From Lewinellaceae bacterium (GTDB lineage Bacteria > Bacteroidota > Bacteroidia > Chitinophagales > Saprospiraceae): 64,000 bases of DNA. Numbering within the stretch: the first letter of the stretch is position 1; each line of letters starts with the position of its first letter. The position numbers and the translations under genes were made by a program. Below are positions 54,301-61,493 of this stretch, one piece after another. The notes under the pieces were generated by a model. That model made no database searches, was not told where the DNA came from, and saw nothing but the letters and a program-made list of their open reading frames with translations. The stretch covers positions 1 to 64,000 of the forward strand of contig JACJYB010000012.1 in assembly GCA_020636355.1 (NCBI GenBank), in the 5' to 3' direction.

Positions 54301-54445
54301 ACTACTCTTACATAAAACATTCCCGGGAAATGCCGGAGCCCAATCCTTTGAGCTACCCGTGCAGGATCTTAATCCCGGTATTTACATCACTTGGGTGTGC
54401 ATTAACCATAAGACGGCAGCAAGCATTAAGTGGATAAAAGGTTGA
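51386..54445 (+). CDS. Secreted six-CHRD-domain protein with T9SS type A sorting domain
   Basis: 1019 residues from the ATG at 51386; the longer frame begins with GTG at 51362. Signal peptide ('LPILCLLSLTLTLSHTQ'). Six CHRD domains of about 125 residues each follow (about 24-800), each ending in a variant of 'VNIHT...GGEIRGQLLP' and holding 'GGAHIH' and 'NG.I..PL'. Residues about 805-930 are an FN3- or cadherin-like module. The C-terminal 75 residues ('LQAYPSPAVNQLTI' to 'ASIKWIKG') are a T9SS type A sorting domain. CHRD domains are beta-barrel domains known from chordin; the bacterial function is unknown. Confidence 0.92.
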   Translation: MRKALPILCLLSLTLTLSHTQDTLAFQAILSGYQQSVPVPTTGNGQVEATLIGDTLTVSGTFSGLTSAFNPNVAGGAHIHLGLPGNNGGIIFPLKTTLNTDEKSGAFPADSNQFIVDSAQRAQLTGQQLYVNIHTVRYAGGEIRGQLLAAADNYFIARPFGSNVPVPVASTGGGVLLFSLQGDQLSAVGSVANLMGGIDTTIAGGAHIHNGLAGQSGSIAFPLTFDFSDSTGRSASLRPGQRFSLDASQQQRLFDQGYYVNIHTTQVPSGEIRGQLLPLGSTLFRAYLTGASQPTQVLTRGGGMLSLVYQDSTLTVTGSFSDLTSALQTSLNGGLHIHGGMAGTNGGIVFPLSAETDSATSTSGTLNAGANTFKLDSAQIATLFSRGFYINVHSANFPGGELRGQILPQSNAFFQGVLNGMQQTTPVYSPGTGQLALEIRGTTATLSGSFNNLSSTVMTSLFGGAHLHIAALGANGPIATPIVPTLNSDSTGGIFAADLNTVTIRQGLIDTLMMRWVYANIHTANHAGGELRAQMVPESRAYFLAFPSGGSATIPVTTAGRGRMMGEYTGNKLILHGSFNQLSGKVNTAIAGGAHLHAALAGSNGPIVYPLSMAFAADSTGGLFPAAQNVFTISGSAFDTLAKRMIYLNIHTTYAGSGEIRGQLLPIAQAYLETNLSAKNASQLNPSNASGKVILELTGSNGTVSGSFNNLTSPLAVNIVGGAHIHDAPLAQNGPIAIPLRATLAPDALSGVFPSDSNKTTSIAADVLENVLAGNSYVNIHSLEFPSGEIRGQLLPILNQAPATVPGFLVPMINDTVMVAKDSVFYQTWQDTLAVAWEQSIDPDANAISYTYQSSLIPNFDLPLLTFSTGTHPTFAIPAILLDTFLNILGVTPGTTIPYFHKVEANDGSLSSSSLTGTVFLTREVTSSILQWPETVQSLQAYPSPAVNQLTITMVANESGPVDFYTYGLDGQLLLHKTFPGNAGAQSFELPVQDLNPGIYITWVCINHKTAASIKWIKG

Positions 54446-54469
54446 TGAGCAATTGCTGATCGTCGGCGG

Positions 54470-54504
54470 AGGGGGAATCCATCAAGATTCTCCCTTTGTT
54501 TTTT
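54470..54504 (+). terminator. Terminator of the CHRD protein gene
   Basis: AGGGGGAATC (54470-54479) and GATTCTCCCT (54486-54495) form a 10-bp stem with one G-U pair, followed by a T-rich run. 25 bases after the stop. Confidence 0.82.
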
Positions 54505-54658
54505 AAGCGACATTGTACTATCAAATTAACATCCGCTTGACCCGCTTGAAAGGAAACGCAGGTTCAGTCTCGATAAGTCCTCCCATTGCCGGACTAAATT
54601 CAGCATCAACACGGCCTGATGCCCCTAGGCCAGGATACCTTCTGCCATGACGCTGAGC

Positions 54659-56077
54659 CTAAAACCAACGAATTACCAGATTAACCAACCAGGTTTTCCA
54701 GGCCCGGGCCGGCGGAAATATCAAATCGATCAAACTGTAGCGGAAGACCTGATCGTAGACTGCTTTTTGATTGGTGAATTCCAGAAAACCGAAGTATCCA
54801 TGACTCGCTCCGATCCCACTGGTATTTACTCCCCCGAAGGGTAAATCACTATTGTAAAAGTGCAGGGCGCTGTTATTGATGCAAACATTTCCGCTGTTGG
54901 TTTGGCGAAGGATTTTTTCTTCGATCACGCGTGAATTGGTATAAACATATAGGGTGAGTGGCTTCGGGTCGCTATTGATTTTTCGGATGACATCATCGAT
55001 ATCGCCGTATTTGTGCACCGGCAAAATCGGGCCAAAAATTTCACCTTTCATCAGACTGGAATCCAATGAGACTTCACTAAGCAATGTGGGCTGCATGTAG
55101 CGTTCTTCCTCATCCATTTGACCGCCGTAACGAATGCGAGCACCGTTCCCCACCGCTTCCTCCATTCCGGATTTCAAACGCTGGAACTGATACCCATTCA
55201 CCAAGCGGGCATAACTGGAGCTATCTGCCGGCTCTTTGCCAAACATCGACTCGATGACATCCTGTAAGCACTGCATGAATGGCTCAAAAACCTGTTCGTG
55301 GACATACAAATGATCGGGTGAAATGCATATCTGGCCGGCGTTGGAAAATTTCGCCGCTACAATCCGACGAGCCGCCTGGGGAAGATGTGCGGATGCGTCC
55401 ACAATGGTTGGTGTCTTCCCGCCCAGTTCCAGCGTCACGGAGGTAAGATGCTCGGCAGCTGCTTTCATAACGACCTTACCGACTCGCTCAGAGCCGGTGA
55501 AAAAGACATGATGGAACGGTAATTCCATCAGGGTACCGGAAGTGTCTGCCCCTCCTTGAACGACGACTACCTCCTCCGGTGGAAAGACTTCGGAAATAAT
55601 TTTTTCGAGCATCAAAGCCGTATGGGGTACATTTTCAGACGGCTTTACAATGGCTGTATTTCCGGCCGCTATGGCGCTGACTAAAGGGATGATGGACAGA
55701 TTGACCGGAAAATTCCACGGAGAAATGATCAGCACAACGCCTTTTGCTTCGGGTAAGATATAAGACCTGGATCCGATGAAAGGCAAAGCGGTAGGTACCT
55801 TTCTGCGTCGTGTCCAGTCCCGCAAATTTCTGCGTGCGTGGCGGATCTCATGGAGAATGGGATAGATTTCAATCATATCCGTCTCGCCGATGGGCTTTCT
55901 AAAATCATTGTACAAAGCCTCCTGAATCGCTGTCTGATACTTGAGGATGGCTTTTGCCAATGCTTTCAGGCGTCGGCTGCGCTCCCTCCATCCTGACACT
56001 GACAGGCGCTGCCTGTTGGCACTTTGTGCATGAAATAGTGCTCTGATTTTTTCAGGCGGGGTATTTATTAGCTCCAT
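54659..56077 (-). CDS. Aldehyde dehydrogenase, class 3-like
   Basis: 472 residues, shorter than the 500-residue class 1/2 enzymes, as expected of the ALDH3 type. Active-site Glu lies in 'VTLELGGKTP' and the catalytic Cys in 'FSNAGQICISPDH'. The nucleotide-binding region is 'SPWNFPVNLSIIPLVSAIAAGN' and 'FFTGSERVGKVV'; the C-terminal hydrophobic stretch ('YSLIDLIFPPARAWKTWLV') could anchor the protein to a membrane. It oxidises aldehydes, probably medium or long fatty aldehydes, with NAD(P). Divergent from the GT9 gene. Confidence 0.93.
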   Translation of the reverse strand: MELINTPPEKIRALFHAQSANRQRLSVSGWRERSRRLKALAKAILKYQTAIQEALYNDFRKPIGETDMIEIYPILHEIRHARRNLRDWTRRRKVPTALPFIGSRSYILPEAKGVVLIISPWNFPVNLSIIPLVSAIAAGNTAIVKPSENVPHTALMLEKIISEVFPPEEVVVVQGGADTSGTLMELPFHHVFFTGSERVGKVVMKAAAEHLTSVTLELGGKTPTIVDASAHLPQAARRIVAAKFSNAGQICISPDHLYVHEQVFEPFMQCLQDVIESMFGKEPADSSSYARLVNGYQFQRLKSGMEEAVGNGARIRYGGQMDEEERYMQPTLLSEVSLDSSLMKGEIFGPILPVHKYGDIDDVIRKINSDPKPLTLYVYTNSRVIEEKILRQTNSGNVCINNSALHFYNSDLPFGGVNTSGIGASHGYFGFLEFTNQKAVYDQVFRYSLIDLIFPPARAWKTWLVNLVIRWF

Positions 56078-56164
56078 ACGATTGCATACTGTCCTTTCGT
56101 AAAGGTATCTATTTTGATTACTTTGCGTGCATCTATGCAGTCCATTGGCAAGGAGAAAAATAAC

Positions 56165-57148
56165 GTGAAAAAAGTCCTGGTCATCCGCTTCAGCGCATTG
56201 GGTGACCTGGTTTTGATAACACCGGTCCTACGAGTACTTAAGCTCCAGGCCGGCATGGAAATCCATGTCATAACCAAAGATGCATTTCGTCCTTTGCTCC
56301 AGCCAAACCCTTATGTGGACCAAGTATGGACCATCCGGAATGGTTTAAAGGAAGTCATTCCGGCACTGAAAGCTGAAAGATTTGACCACATTCTGGATTT
56401 GCATAAAAATCTCAGGAGTCTCCGAATCCGGCTAGCTTTGTGGACGGTGCCGGCTTCTGGTTACTTCAAAGCCAACTGGGCAAAATGGCTCATGGTGCAC
56501 TTAAAGATTGACCGACTGCCCGGAAATCATATCGTCGACCGGTATCTGGGTGCTGCCCGCGCGCTGGCGGTTCAACCGGATGGCCGGGGTTTGGATTTTT
56601 TCATCCCGGAGGAACACCAGGTCAATGTCCGTACCCTGGGACTCGAACCGTTCACCTATACGGCTTTTGTCATCGGCGCTGCCCATTTCACCAAACGCAT
56701 GCCGGAGGAGAAACTACTGGAAGTAATCGGCAAAATTCCGGGTAAGGTGGTCCTGATCGGTGGTCCTGCTGAAAAGGATGCCGGAATTGTCTTGCAGGGT
56801 GCTTTTCCCGATCGCGTAATCGCTGCCTGCGGCAGCTTCAGCCTGATGGGCTCTGCCTCACTGATCCGGCAAGCGAAGGTGGTCGTAGCTCATGATACCG
56901 GATTTATGCACATTGCAGCCGCTTTGCGCAAGCCGGTTGTTGCCATCTTTGGAGGAACCTTGGCCGAATATGGATTCTGGCCCTATTACGGCGATGAATC
57001 CATTCGGTATAGAAACGTGGAAGTCACGGATCTGCCTTGCCGGCCATGTTCCAGGTTTGGAAGAGGGGATTGTCCGAAAGGCCACTTCAATTGTATGAAC
57101 GGAATTCCTGCCAATCAGGTGGTTCAGGCCTGGCAAGAGGTGCAATAA
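56165..57148 (+). CDS. Glycosyltransferase family 9 (heptosyltransferase-like)
   Basis: 327 residues from a GTG at 56165. That start has a good AAGGAG nine bases upstream and gives 'VKKVLVIRFSALGDLVLITPVLRVL', the usual family N terminus (an ATG at 56135 and a TTG at 56114 are alternatives). The GT-B fold shows 'DQVWTI', 'HILDLHKNLRSLRIRLALW', 'VLIGGPAEKDAGI' and 'AHDTGFMHIAAALRKPVVAIFGG', the UDP/ADP-sugar binding region of GT9. These enzymes add heptose or another sugar to lipid A core or glycans. Substrate not assigned. Confidence 0.9.
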   Translation: MKKVLVIRFSALGDLVLITPVLRVLKLQAGMEIHVITKDAFRPLLQPNPYVDQVWTIRNGLKEVIPALKAERFDHILDLHKNLRSLRIRLALWTVPASGYFKANWAKWLMVHLKIDRLPGNHIVDRYLGAARALAVQPDGRGLDFFIPEEHQVNVRTLGLEPFTYTAFVIGAAHFTKRMPEEKLLEVIGKIPGKVVLIGGPAEKDAGIVLQGAFPDRVIAACGSFSLMGSASLIRQAKVVVAHDTGFMHIAAALRKPVVAIFGGTLAEYGFWPYYGDESIRYRNVEVTDLPCRPCSRFGRGDCPKGHFNCMNGIPANQVVQAWQEVQ

Positions 57149-57247
57149 CATGCAATTCTTAATCAAAAGTCGTTTTTTTGCTTCTGCTGATAGAATTTTT
57201 GCAGTATCGGCCTGTGGTATTCCTTAATTTTTAGAAAAATTTCAAAA

Positions 57248-58096
57248 ATGACGAACAGACGTGATCCCAATTTATTTGGCCAAACCCCCAAAGCGATGAA
57301 ATACATCCTTTTTGGAGTTGGCTTCATTTTACTTTTTGTAATACTGACTAACACTACCTTTCTGACCATTGATGCGGGTAGCAAAGGAGTGTTATTTCGC
57401 CGGTTTGGCGGTGGACTGGACAAAGAACATGTTTATTCCCAAGGGTTTCATGTAGTGATGCCGTGGAATAAAATGTACATCTACGATGTCCGGATCAATG
57501 AAGCTTTTGAGACGATGGAGGTTCTGTCCAGCAATGGTCTGACCATTAAGGTAGAGCTGAGTTACCGCTTCGCTCCGGATCCTCAGATGATCGGTTACTT
57601 GCACGACCTGATTGGCCCTCAGTATCTGGACCGGATCATCAAACCGGAAATCCGCTCAGCCACCCGGGAAGTCATCGGAAAATACCTACCGGAAGAATTG
57701 TATTCGACCAAGCGGGAAGCCATCCAGGATGAGATCTTCAAGGTCACCAGTGATGCCATCAATGCTAAATTCCTTACGCTGGATGCTGTATTGATCCGGG
57801 AGGTAGCACTGCCCCCTACCCTGCAGGCTTCCATAGAAGCCAAGCTGACTACCGAGCAGGAGTCGCTCCAGTACGAATTCCGACTTGAAAAAGAACGCAA
57901 GGAAGCTGAACGCAAAATCATTGAGGCAAAAGCAAAAGCTGAGGCAAACCGCATTCTTGCCGCCTCACTTTCCGATAAGATATTGCAGGACAAGGGTATT
58001 GAAGCAACCCTCCAACTGGCTAATTCGCCAAACTCAAAAGTCATCGTTGTCGGTGGTGGCGATAAAGGTTTGCCTTTAATTCTGGGCAATCAATAA
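57248..58096 (+). CDS. Prohibitin-like SPFH domain protein
   Basis: 282 residues. One membrane helix (about 19-40, 'ILFGVGFILLFVILTN'), then the SPFH/Band 7 domain (about 40-200) with 'GFHVVMPWNKMYIYDVRI' and 'SYRFAPDP', and a charged coiled coil (205-250, 'EFRLEKERKEAERKIIEAK'). The tail 'NSKVIVVGGGDKGLPLI' is the usual prohibitin-like ending. Likely a membrane scaffold that forms rings and interacts with FtsH-type proteases; that role is from family knowledge. A 99-base gap follows the GT9 gene. Confidence 0.93.
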   Translation: MTNRRDPNLFGQTPKAMKYILFGVGFILLFVILTNTTFLTIDAGSKGVLFRRFGGGLDKEHVYSQGFHVVMPWNKMYIYDVRINEAFETMEVLSSNGLTIKVELSYRFAPDPQMIGYLHDLIGPQYLDRIIKPEIRSATREVIGKYLPEELYSTKREAIQDEIFKVTSDAINAKFLTLDAVLIREVALPPTLQASIEAKLTTEQESLQYEFRLEKERKEAERKIIEAKAKAEANRILAASLSDKILQDKGIEATLQLANSPNSKVIVVGGGDKGLPLILGNQ

Positions 58097-58387
58097 GCAG
58101 GGAGAAAGGAGAAAGGAAAAGGGAGAAAGGAGAACGACCTCCTTTTCGGGCATCCTGGAATGCAACTTGCCATTTCGGACCTCAGCTCGGTGCGGATTCC
58201 GCCAGGCACGACATGGTAAAACCCTGTAATTACTGGAGAAAAAAGCAATGAAAGCCGGAAGTGTCCCTTCCGGTTTTCTTTTGTTGGCAACGCTGTTGCA
58301 GATCATCCATAAATAAGGTAGACCTTAAGTCAAGAGGTTTAAAAAATTAAATTAATTTCAAGCCTTGGACTATTAAGCAAATGGAAT
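58097..58387. other. Intergenic stretch with purine-rich run and terminator
   Basis: No gene. 58099-58135 is a run of GGGAGAAAGG-like purine repeats, similar in style to 34660-34725. A stem-loop sits at 58255-58273. Region 58300-58380 is AT-rich and presumably holds the symporter promoter, though no clean match was found. Confidence 0.6.
58255..58282 (+). terminator. Likely terminator of the SPFH gene transcript
   Basis: CCGGAAG (58255-58261) and CTTCCGG (58267-58273) form a perfect 7-bp stem, followed by TTTTCTTTT. It lies 158 bases after the stop, so part of the trailing region is transcribed. Confidence 0.75.
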
Positions 58388-60067
58388 ATGCATACGGCCG
58401 ACATTATTGTATTTACTATCTACTGCCTCACTATTCTGGGAATTGGACTTTTTGTGTCCCGCACCAAAAAAGGACATGAGCGAAATGCCGAAGACTATTT
58501 TCTAGCCGGAAAATCATTGCCCTGGTGGGCCATCGGTGCCTCATTGATCGCAGCAAATATTTCCGCAGAACAATTCATTGGCATGTCCGGTTCCGGTTTT
58601 GCCATCGGACTGGCGATCGCATCCTACGAGTGGATGGCTGCATTAACCTTGCTGGTAGTAGGTAAATTTTTCTTACCCATATTTATTGAGAAGAAATTAT
58701 ACACCATACCAGAGTTCGTTGAGAAGCGGTATTCGAAGAATCTCAAGACGATTCTGGCGGTTTTCTGGATCGCTTTGTTTGTTTTTGTCAATCTGACATC
58801 CGTATTGTATCTGGGTGCGAAAGCGCTGGACACGATTGTTGGCACCGGCGACGGGAGCATGATGATGCCTTTTGTGATTGGACTGGCTTGTTTTGCGGCC
58901 GCTTATTCCCTCTGGGGTGGGCTCAGTGCCGTCGCCTGGACAGACGTGGTTCAAGTTGTCTTGTTAGTGATCGGTGGTTTTATCACAACCTTTATCGCAC
59001 TTGGTAAGTTGACGCCGGACGGAAACATCTTTCATGGGTTCAGTTACTTGCTGGAGAAAGTACCTGAAAAATTTTCGATGATTCTCGACAAGGGAGAGAT
59101 CATAACTCCGGATGGCAGGGATGCCTGGTGGGACCTGCCGGGTCTGGCCGTATTGATTGGCGGTATGTGGGTTGCCAACCTCTATTACTGGGGTTTCAAT
59201 CAATACATCATCCAGCGGACCCTGGCGGCCAAAGATTTGCGTGAATCTCAAAAAGGAATTGCATTTGCAGCATTCCTGAAACTGTTGATCCCGCTGATCG
59301 TGGTTATTCCGGGCATCATCGCTTACGTGCTGAATGCCGATGCAACAGGCGCGGTAACTCCTGAATCCGTTGATCCTCATTTTCTTGGCTTAAATGGTCA
59401 GATCATCAATGACAATGCAGCTCCCTGGCTGATCAAATCCTTCGTCCCGGTAGGATTGAAGGGATTGGTCATGGCCGCTCTGGCAGCAGCCATTGTGTCA
59501 TCCCTAGCTTCGATGCTGAACTCAACGGCAACGATTTTTACGATGGACATCTACGTAGACTACATCAATAAAAAAGCCACTAACCGCCAAATTGTAAATG
59601 CCGGACGGATTTCTGCGGCCATCGCATTGGTGATCGCTGTGATCATCGCCCCATTGTTAGGTAATTTGTCGCAGGCATTTCAGTTCATCCAGGAATACAC
59701 CGGAGTGGTTAGCCCGGGGATCCTGGCTGTCTTCCTGACCGGATTATTCTGGCGCAGCGCTACCAATAATGCGGCCATCTGGGGGGTCGTTTTATCGATA
59801 CCTATCGCCCTGTATTTCAAATTTGCCCCTAACGGGTGGTCGGATGCGGCTATATTTGTGAATATCCCCTTCATGCACCAGATGTTCATAACCTGTCTGG
59901 CTACGATCGGAGTTATCCTATTCCTGAGTTTTCTGGAAAATCGGGGTAAAGCCGATGCCAAAGGCATTCCGTTGACCAAAGATTTATTCCGTACCGCACC
60001 GGCCTTTAACATCAGCGCTACCATTATTATGATCATTCTGGTGGTACTGTACGCTTTATTCTGGTAA
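58388..60067 (+). CDS. Sodium/solute symporter (SSS family), sugar-type
   Basis: 559 residues with about 14 membrane helices. The core 'WWAIGASLIAANISAEQFIGMSGSGFAIGLAIASYEW' region and 'GGMWVANLYYWGFNQYIIQRTLAAKDLRESQKGIAF' region are typical of the SGLT-like branch (short parts such as 'NISAEQFIGMSG' and 'YWGFNQYIIQRTL' are diagnostic). 'SSLASMLNSTATIFTMDIY' (TM8 Ser/Thr region) supplies the sodium site. It probably takes up a hexose with sodium. galE follows seven bases after its stop, so transport and galactose conversion are likely coupled. Confidence 0.93.
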   Translation: MHTADIIVFTIYCLTILGIGLFVSRTKKGHERNAEDYFLAGKSLPWWAIGASLIAANISAEQFIGMSGSGFAIGLAIASYEWMAALTLLVVGKFFLPIFIEKKLYTIPEFVEKRYSKNLKTILAVFWIALFVFVNLTSVLYLGAKALDTIVGTGDGSMMMPFVIGLACFAAAYSLWGGLSAVAWTDVVQVVLLVIGGFITTFIALGKLTPDGNIFHGFSYLLEKVPEKFSMILDKGEIITPDGRDAWWDLPGLAVLIGGMWVANLYYWGFNQYIIQRTLAAKDLRESQKGIAFAAFLKLLIPLIVVIPGIIAYVLNADATGAVTPESVDPHFLGLNGQIINDNAAPWLIKSFVPVGLKGLVMAALAAAIVSSLASMLNSTATIFTMDIYVDYINKKATNRQIVNAGRISAAIALVIAVIIAPLLGNLSQAFQFIQEYTGVVSPGILAVFLTGLFWRSATNNAAIWGVVLSIPIALYFKFAPNGWSDAAIFVNIPFMHQMFITCLATIGVILFLSFLENRGKADAKGIPLTKDLFRTAPAFNISATIIMIILVVLYALFW

Positions 60068-60074
60068 ATATCGC

Positions 60075-61112
60075 ATGACAAAACCCAAAATAATCACCAC
60101 CGGGGGAGCCGGATACATCGGTTCACACACCGCAGTGGCCCTTCAGGAAGCAGGATTCGAAGTGGTCCTGATGGACAACCTGGTCAATAGCTCCGCAGAT
60201 GTTATCCATCGTATCGGACGCATCACCGGAAAGGAGCCGCTCCTTGAGCTAGTCGATTTATGCGACGAACAAGCCACTAAAAATTGTTTCAGCAAGCATT
60301 CCGATGCGGTAGGGATCATCCATTTCGCAGCCTTAAAAGCAGTTGGCGAATCGGTGGCGCAACCCACCCGTTATTACAGAAATAATCTGGTTTCCATGCT
60401 CCATGTTTTGGAAGCCATGCACCAGCACAACATACCTAATCTGATCTTTTCCTCTTCGGCAACCGTTTACGGTCAACCAGATGTGCTTCCGGTCACCGAA
60501 CAAACCCCCTTGCAACCGGCGGCATCACCTTATGGCCAAACGAAACAAATGAATGAGGTTATGATCCGGGACGCCGTGTTCGCAGGAGAACTCAAGCGTG
60601 CGATCTCTTTGCGCTATTTTAATCCCGTCGGCGCCCATCCAACGGCAATAATCGGCGAATTACCACTGGGTATCCCGAATAACCTGATGCCTTTTATCAC
60701 CCAGACCGCTATCGGCATTCGGAAAGAATTAGCTGTATTCGGGGGAGATTACGATACGATTGATGGAACTGCCGTGCGTGATTACATTCATGTAATGGAT
60801 CTGGCGGAAGCCCATCTCGGAGCGCTGCAATACCAGTTGAATGGATCACAATCCGAATCATACGATGTAATTAATCTTGGCACCGGGCTGGGGAGTACCG
60901 TGCTGGAAGTCATCCAATCGTTCGAAAAGGTCACCGGAATCAATCTGAACTATCGTATAGTCGATCGGCGCCCGGGAGATGTTGCCGCCATTTATGCGAA
61001 TGTGGACAAAGCTGCCAGGGTTCTTCACTGGCACACCCAACGAGACCTGGACGAAATGACCAGATCGGCATGGGCCTGGGAAAAATATGCCCGGGAAACC
61101 CTTGGCTTGTGA
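60075..61112 (+). CDS. galE: UDP-glucose 4-epimerase
   Basis: 345 residues, SDR-extended fold. NAD site 'TTGGAGYIGSHTAVALQEAG', then 'FAALKAVGESVAQP', catalytic 'SSSATVYG' with 'SPYGQTKQMNE' (Tyr-x3-Lys), and 'ISLRYFNPVGAHP'. The 'DGTAVRDYIHVMDLAEAH' motif is specific to GalE-like epimerases. It interconverts UDP-glucose and UDP-galactose. Cotranscribed with the symporter; no Leloir partners galK or galT are in the window. Confidence 0.96.
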   Translation: MTKPKIITTGGAGYIGSHTAVALQEAGFEVVLMDNLVNSSADVIHRIGRITGKEPLLELVDLCDEQATKNCFSKHSDAVGIIHFAALKAVGESVAQPTRYYRNNLVSMLHVLEAMHQHNIPNLIFSSSATVYGQPDVLPVTEQTPLQPAASPYGQTKQMNEVMIRDAVFAGELKRAISLRYFNPVGAHPTAIIGELPLGIPNNLMPFITQTAIGIRKELAVFGGDYDTIDGTAVRDYIHVMDLAEAHLGALQYQLNGSQSESYDVINLGTGLGSTVLEVIQSFEKVTGINLNYRIVDRRPGDVAAIYANVDKAARVLHWHTQRDLDEMTRSAWAWEKYARETLGL

Positions 61113-61493
61113 CGGTCAAACTAGAAAAATTTATCATGACATCCTGTGAGCGCACACAATGGCAGTTTTTGGCACAATCATGGATTCGACAGCAGTTCAA
61201 AATGCTATAAAAATTTATTTTACACTTTATAAATATCTGTAAATCAACTATTTTCAAAACTACCTTTCAAATATAATAAGTAATTAATATCATATCCAAT
61301 TAAGTAAAATTTGCTTCCATTCGTCCGATAAGCTATACTATTGAATCAAAAAATTTCCTACATTTCGCCTCTCTATTAAGGTTATTCAGAGCTGGATTGA
61401 CGTCCGAGACGTATGATTCCTTTTTAAGCTTGGGATCCCATAAGGTCTATCCGCCCGTTTCAAAATAAGAGTCATAATTTAAACCAACCAATT
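61113..61493. other. AT-rich intergenic region upstream of the last gene
   Basis: No gene is visible in these 381 bases. The middle (61200-61320) is strongly AT-rich. Candidate -7 boxes such as TACATTTC (61368-61375) fit the consensus at only seven of eight positions, so no promoter is called. A perfect TGGGATCCCA palindrome occurs near 61432. No strong terminator for galE was found. Confidence 0.6.

Noticed and set aside
58255..58273. Riboswitch in the region before the symporter
   Set aside because: Only a short perfect stem with T-run is visible, no conserved aptamer features.
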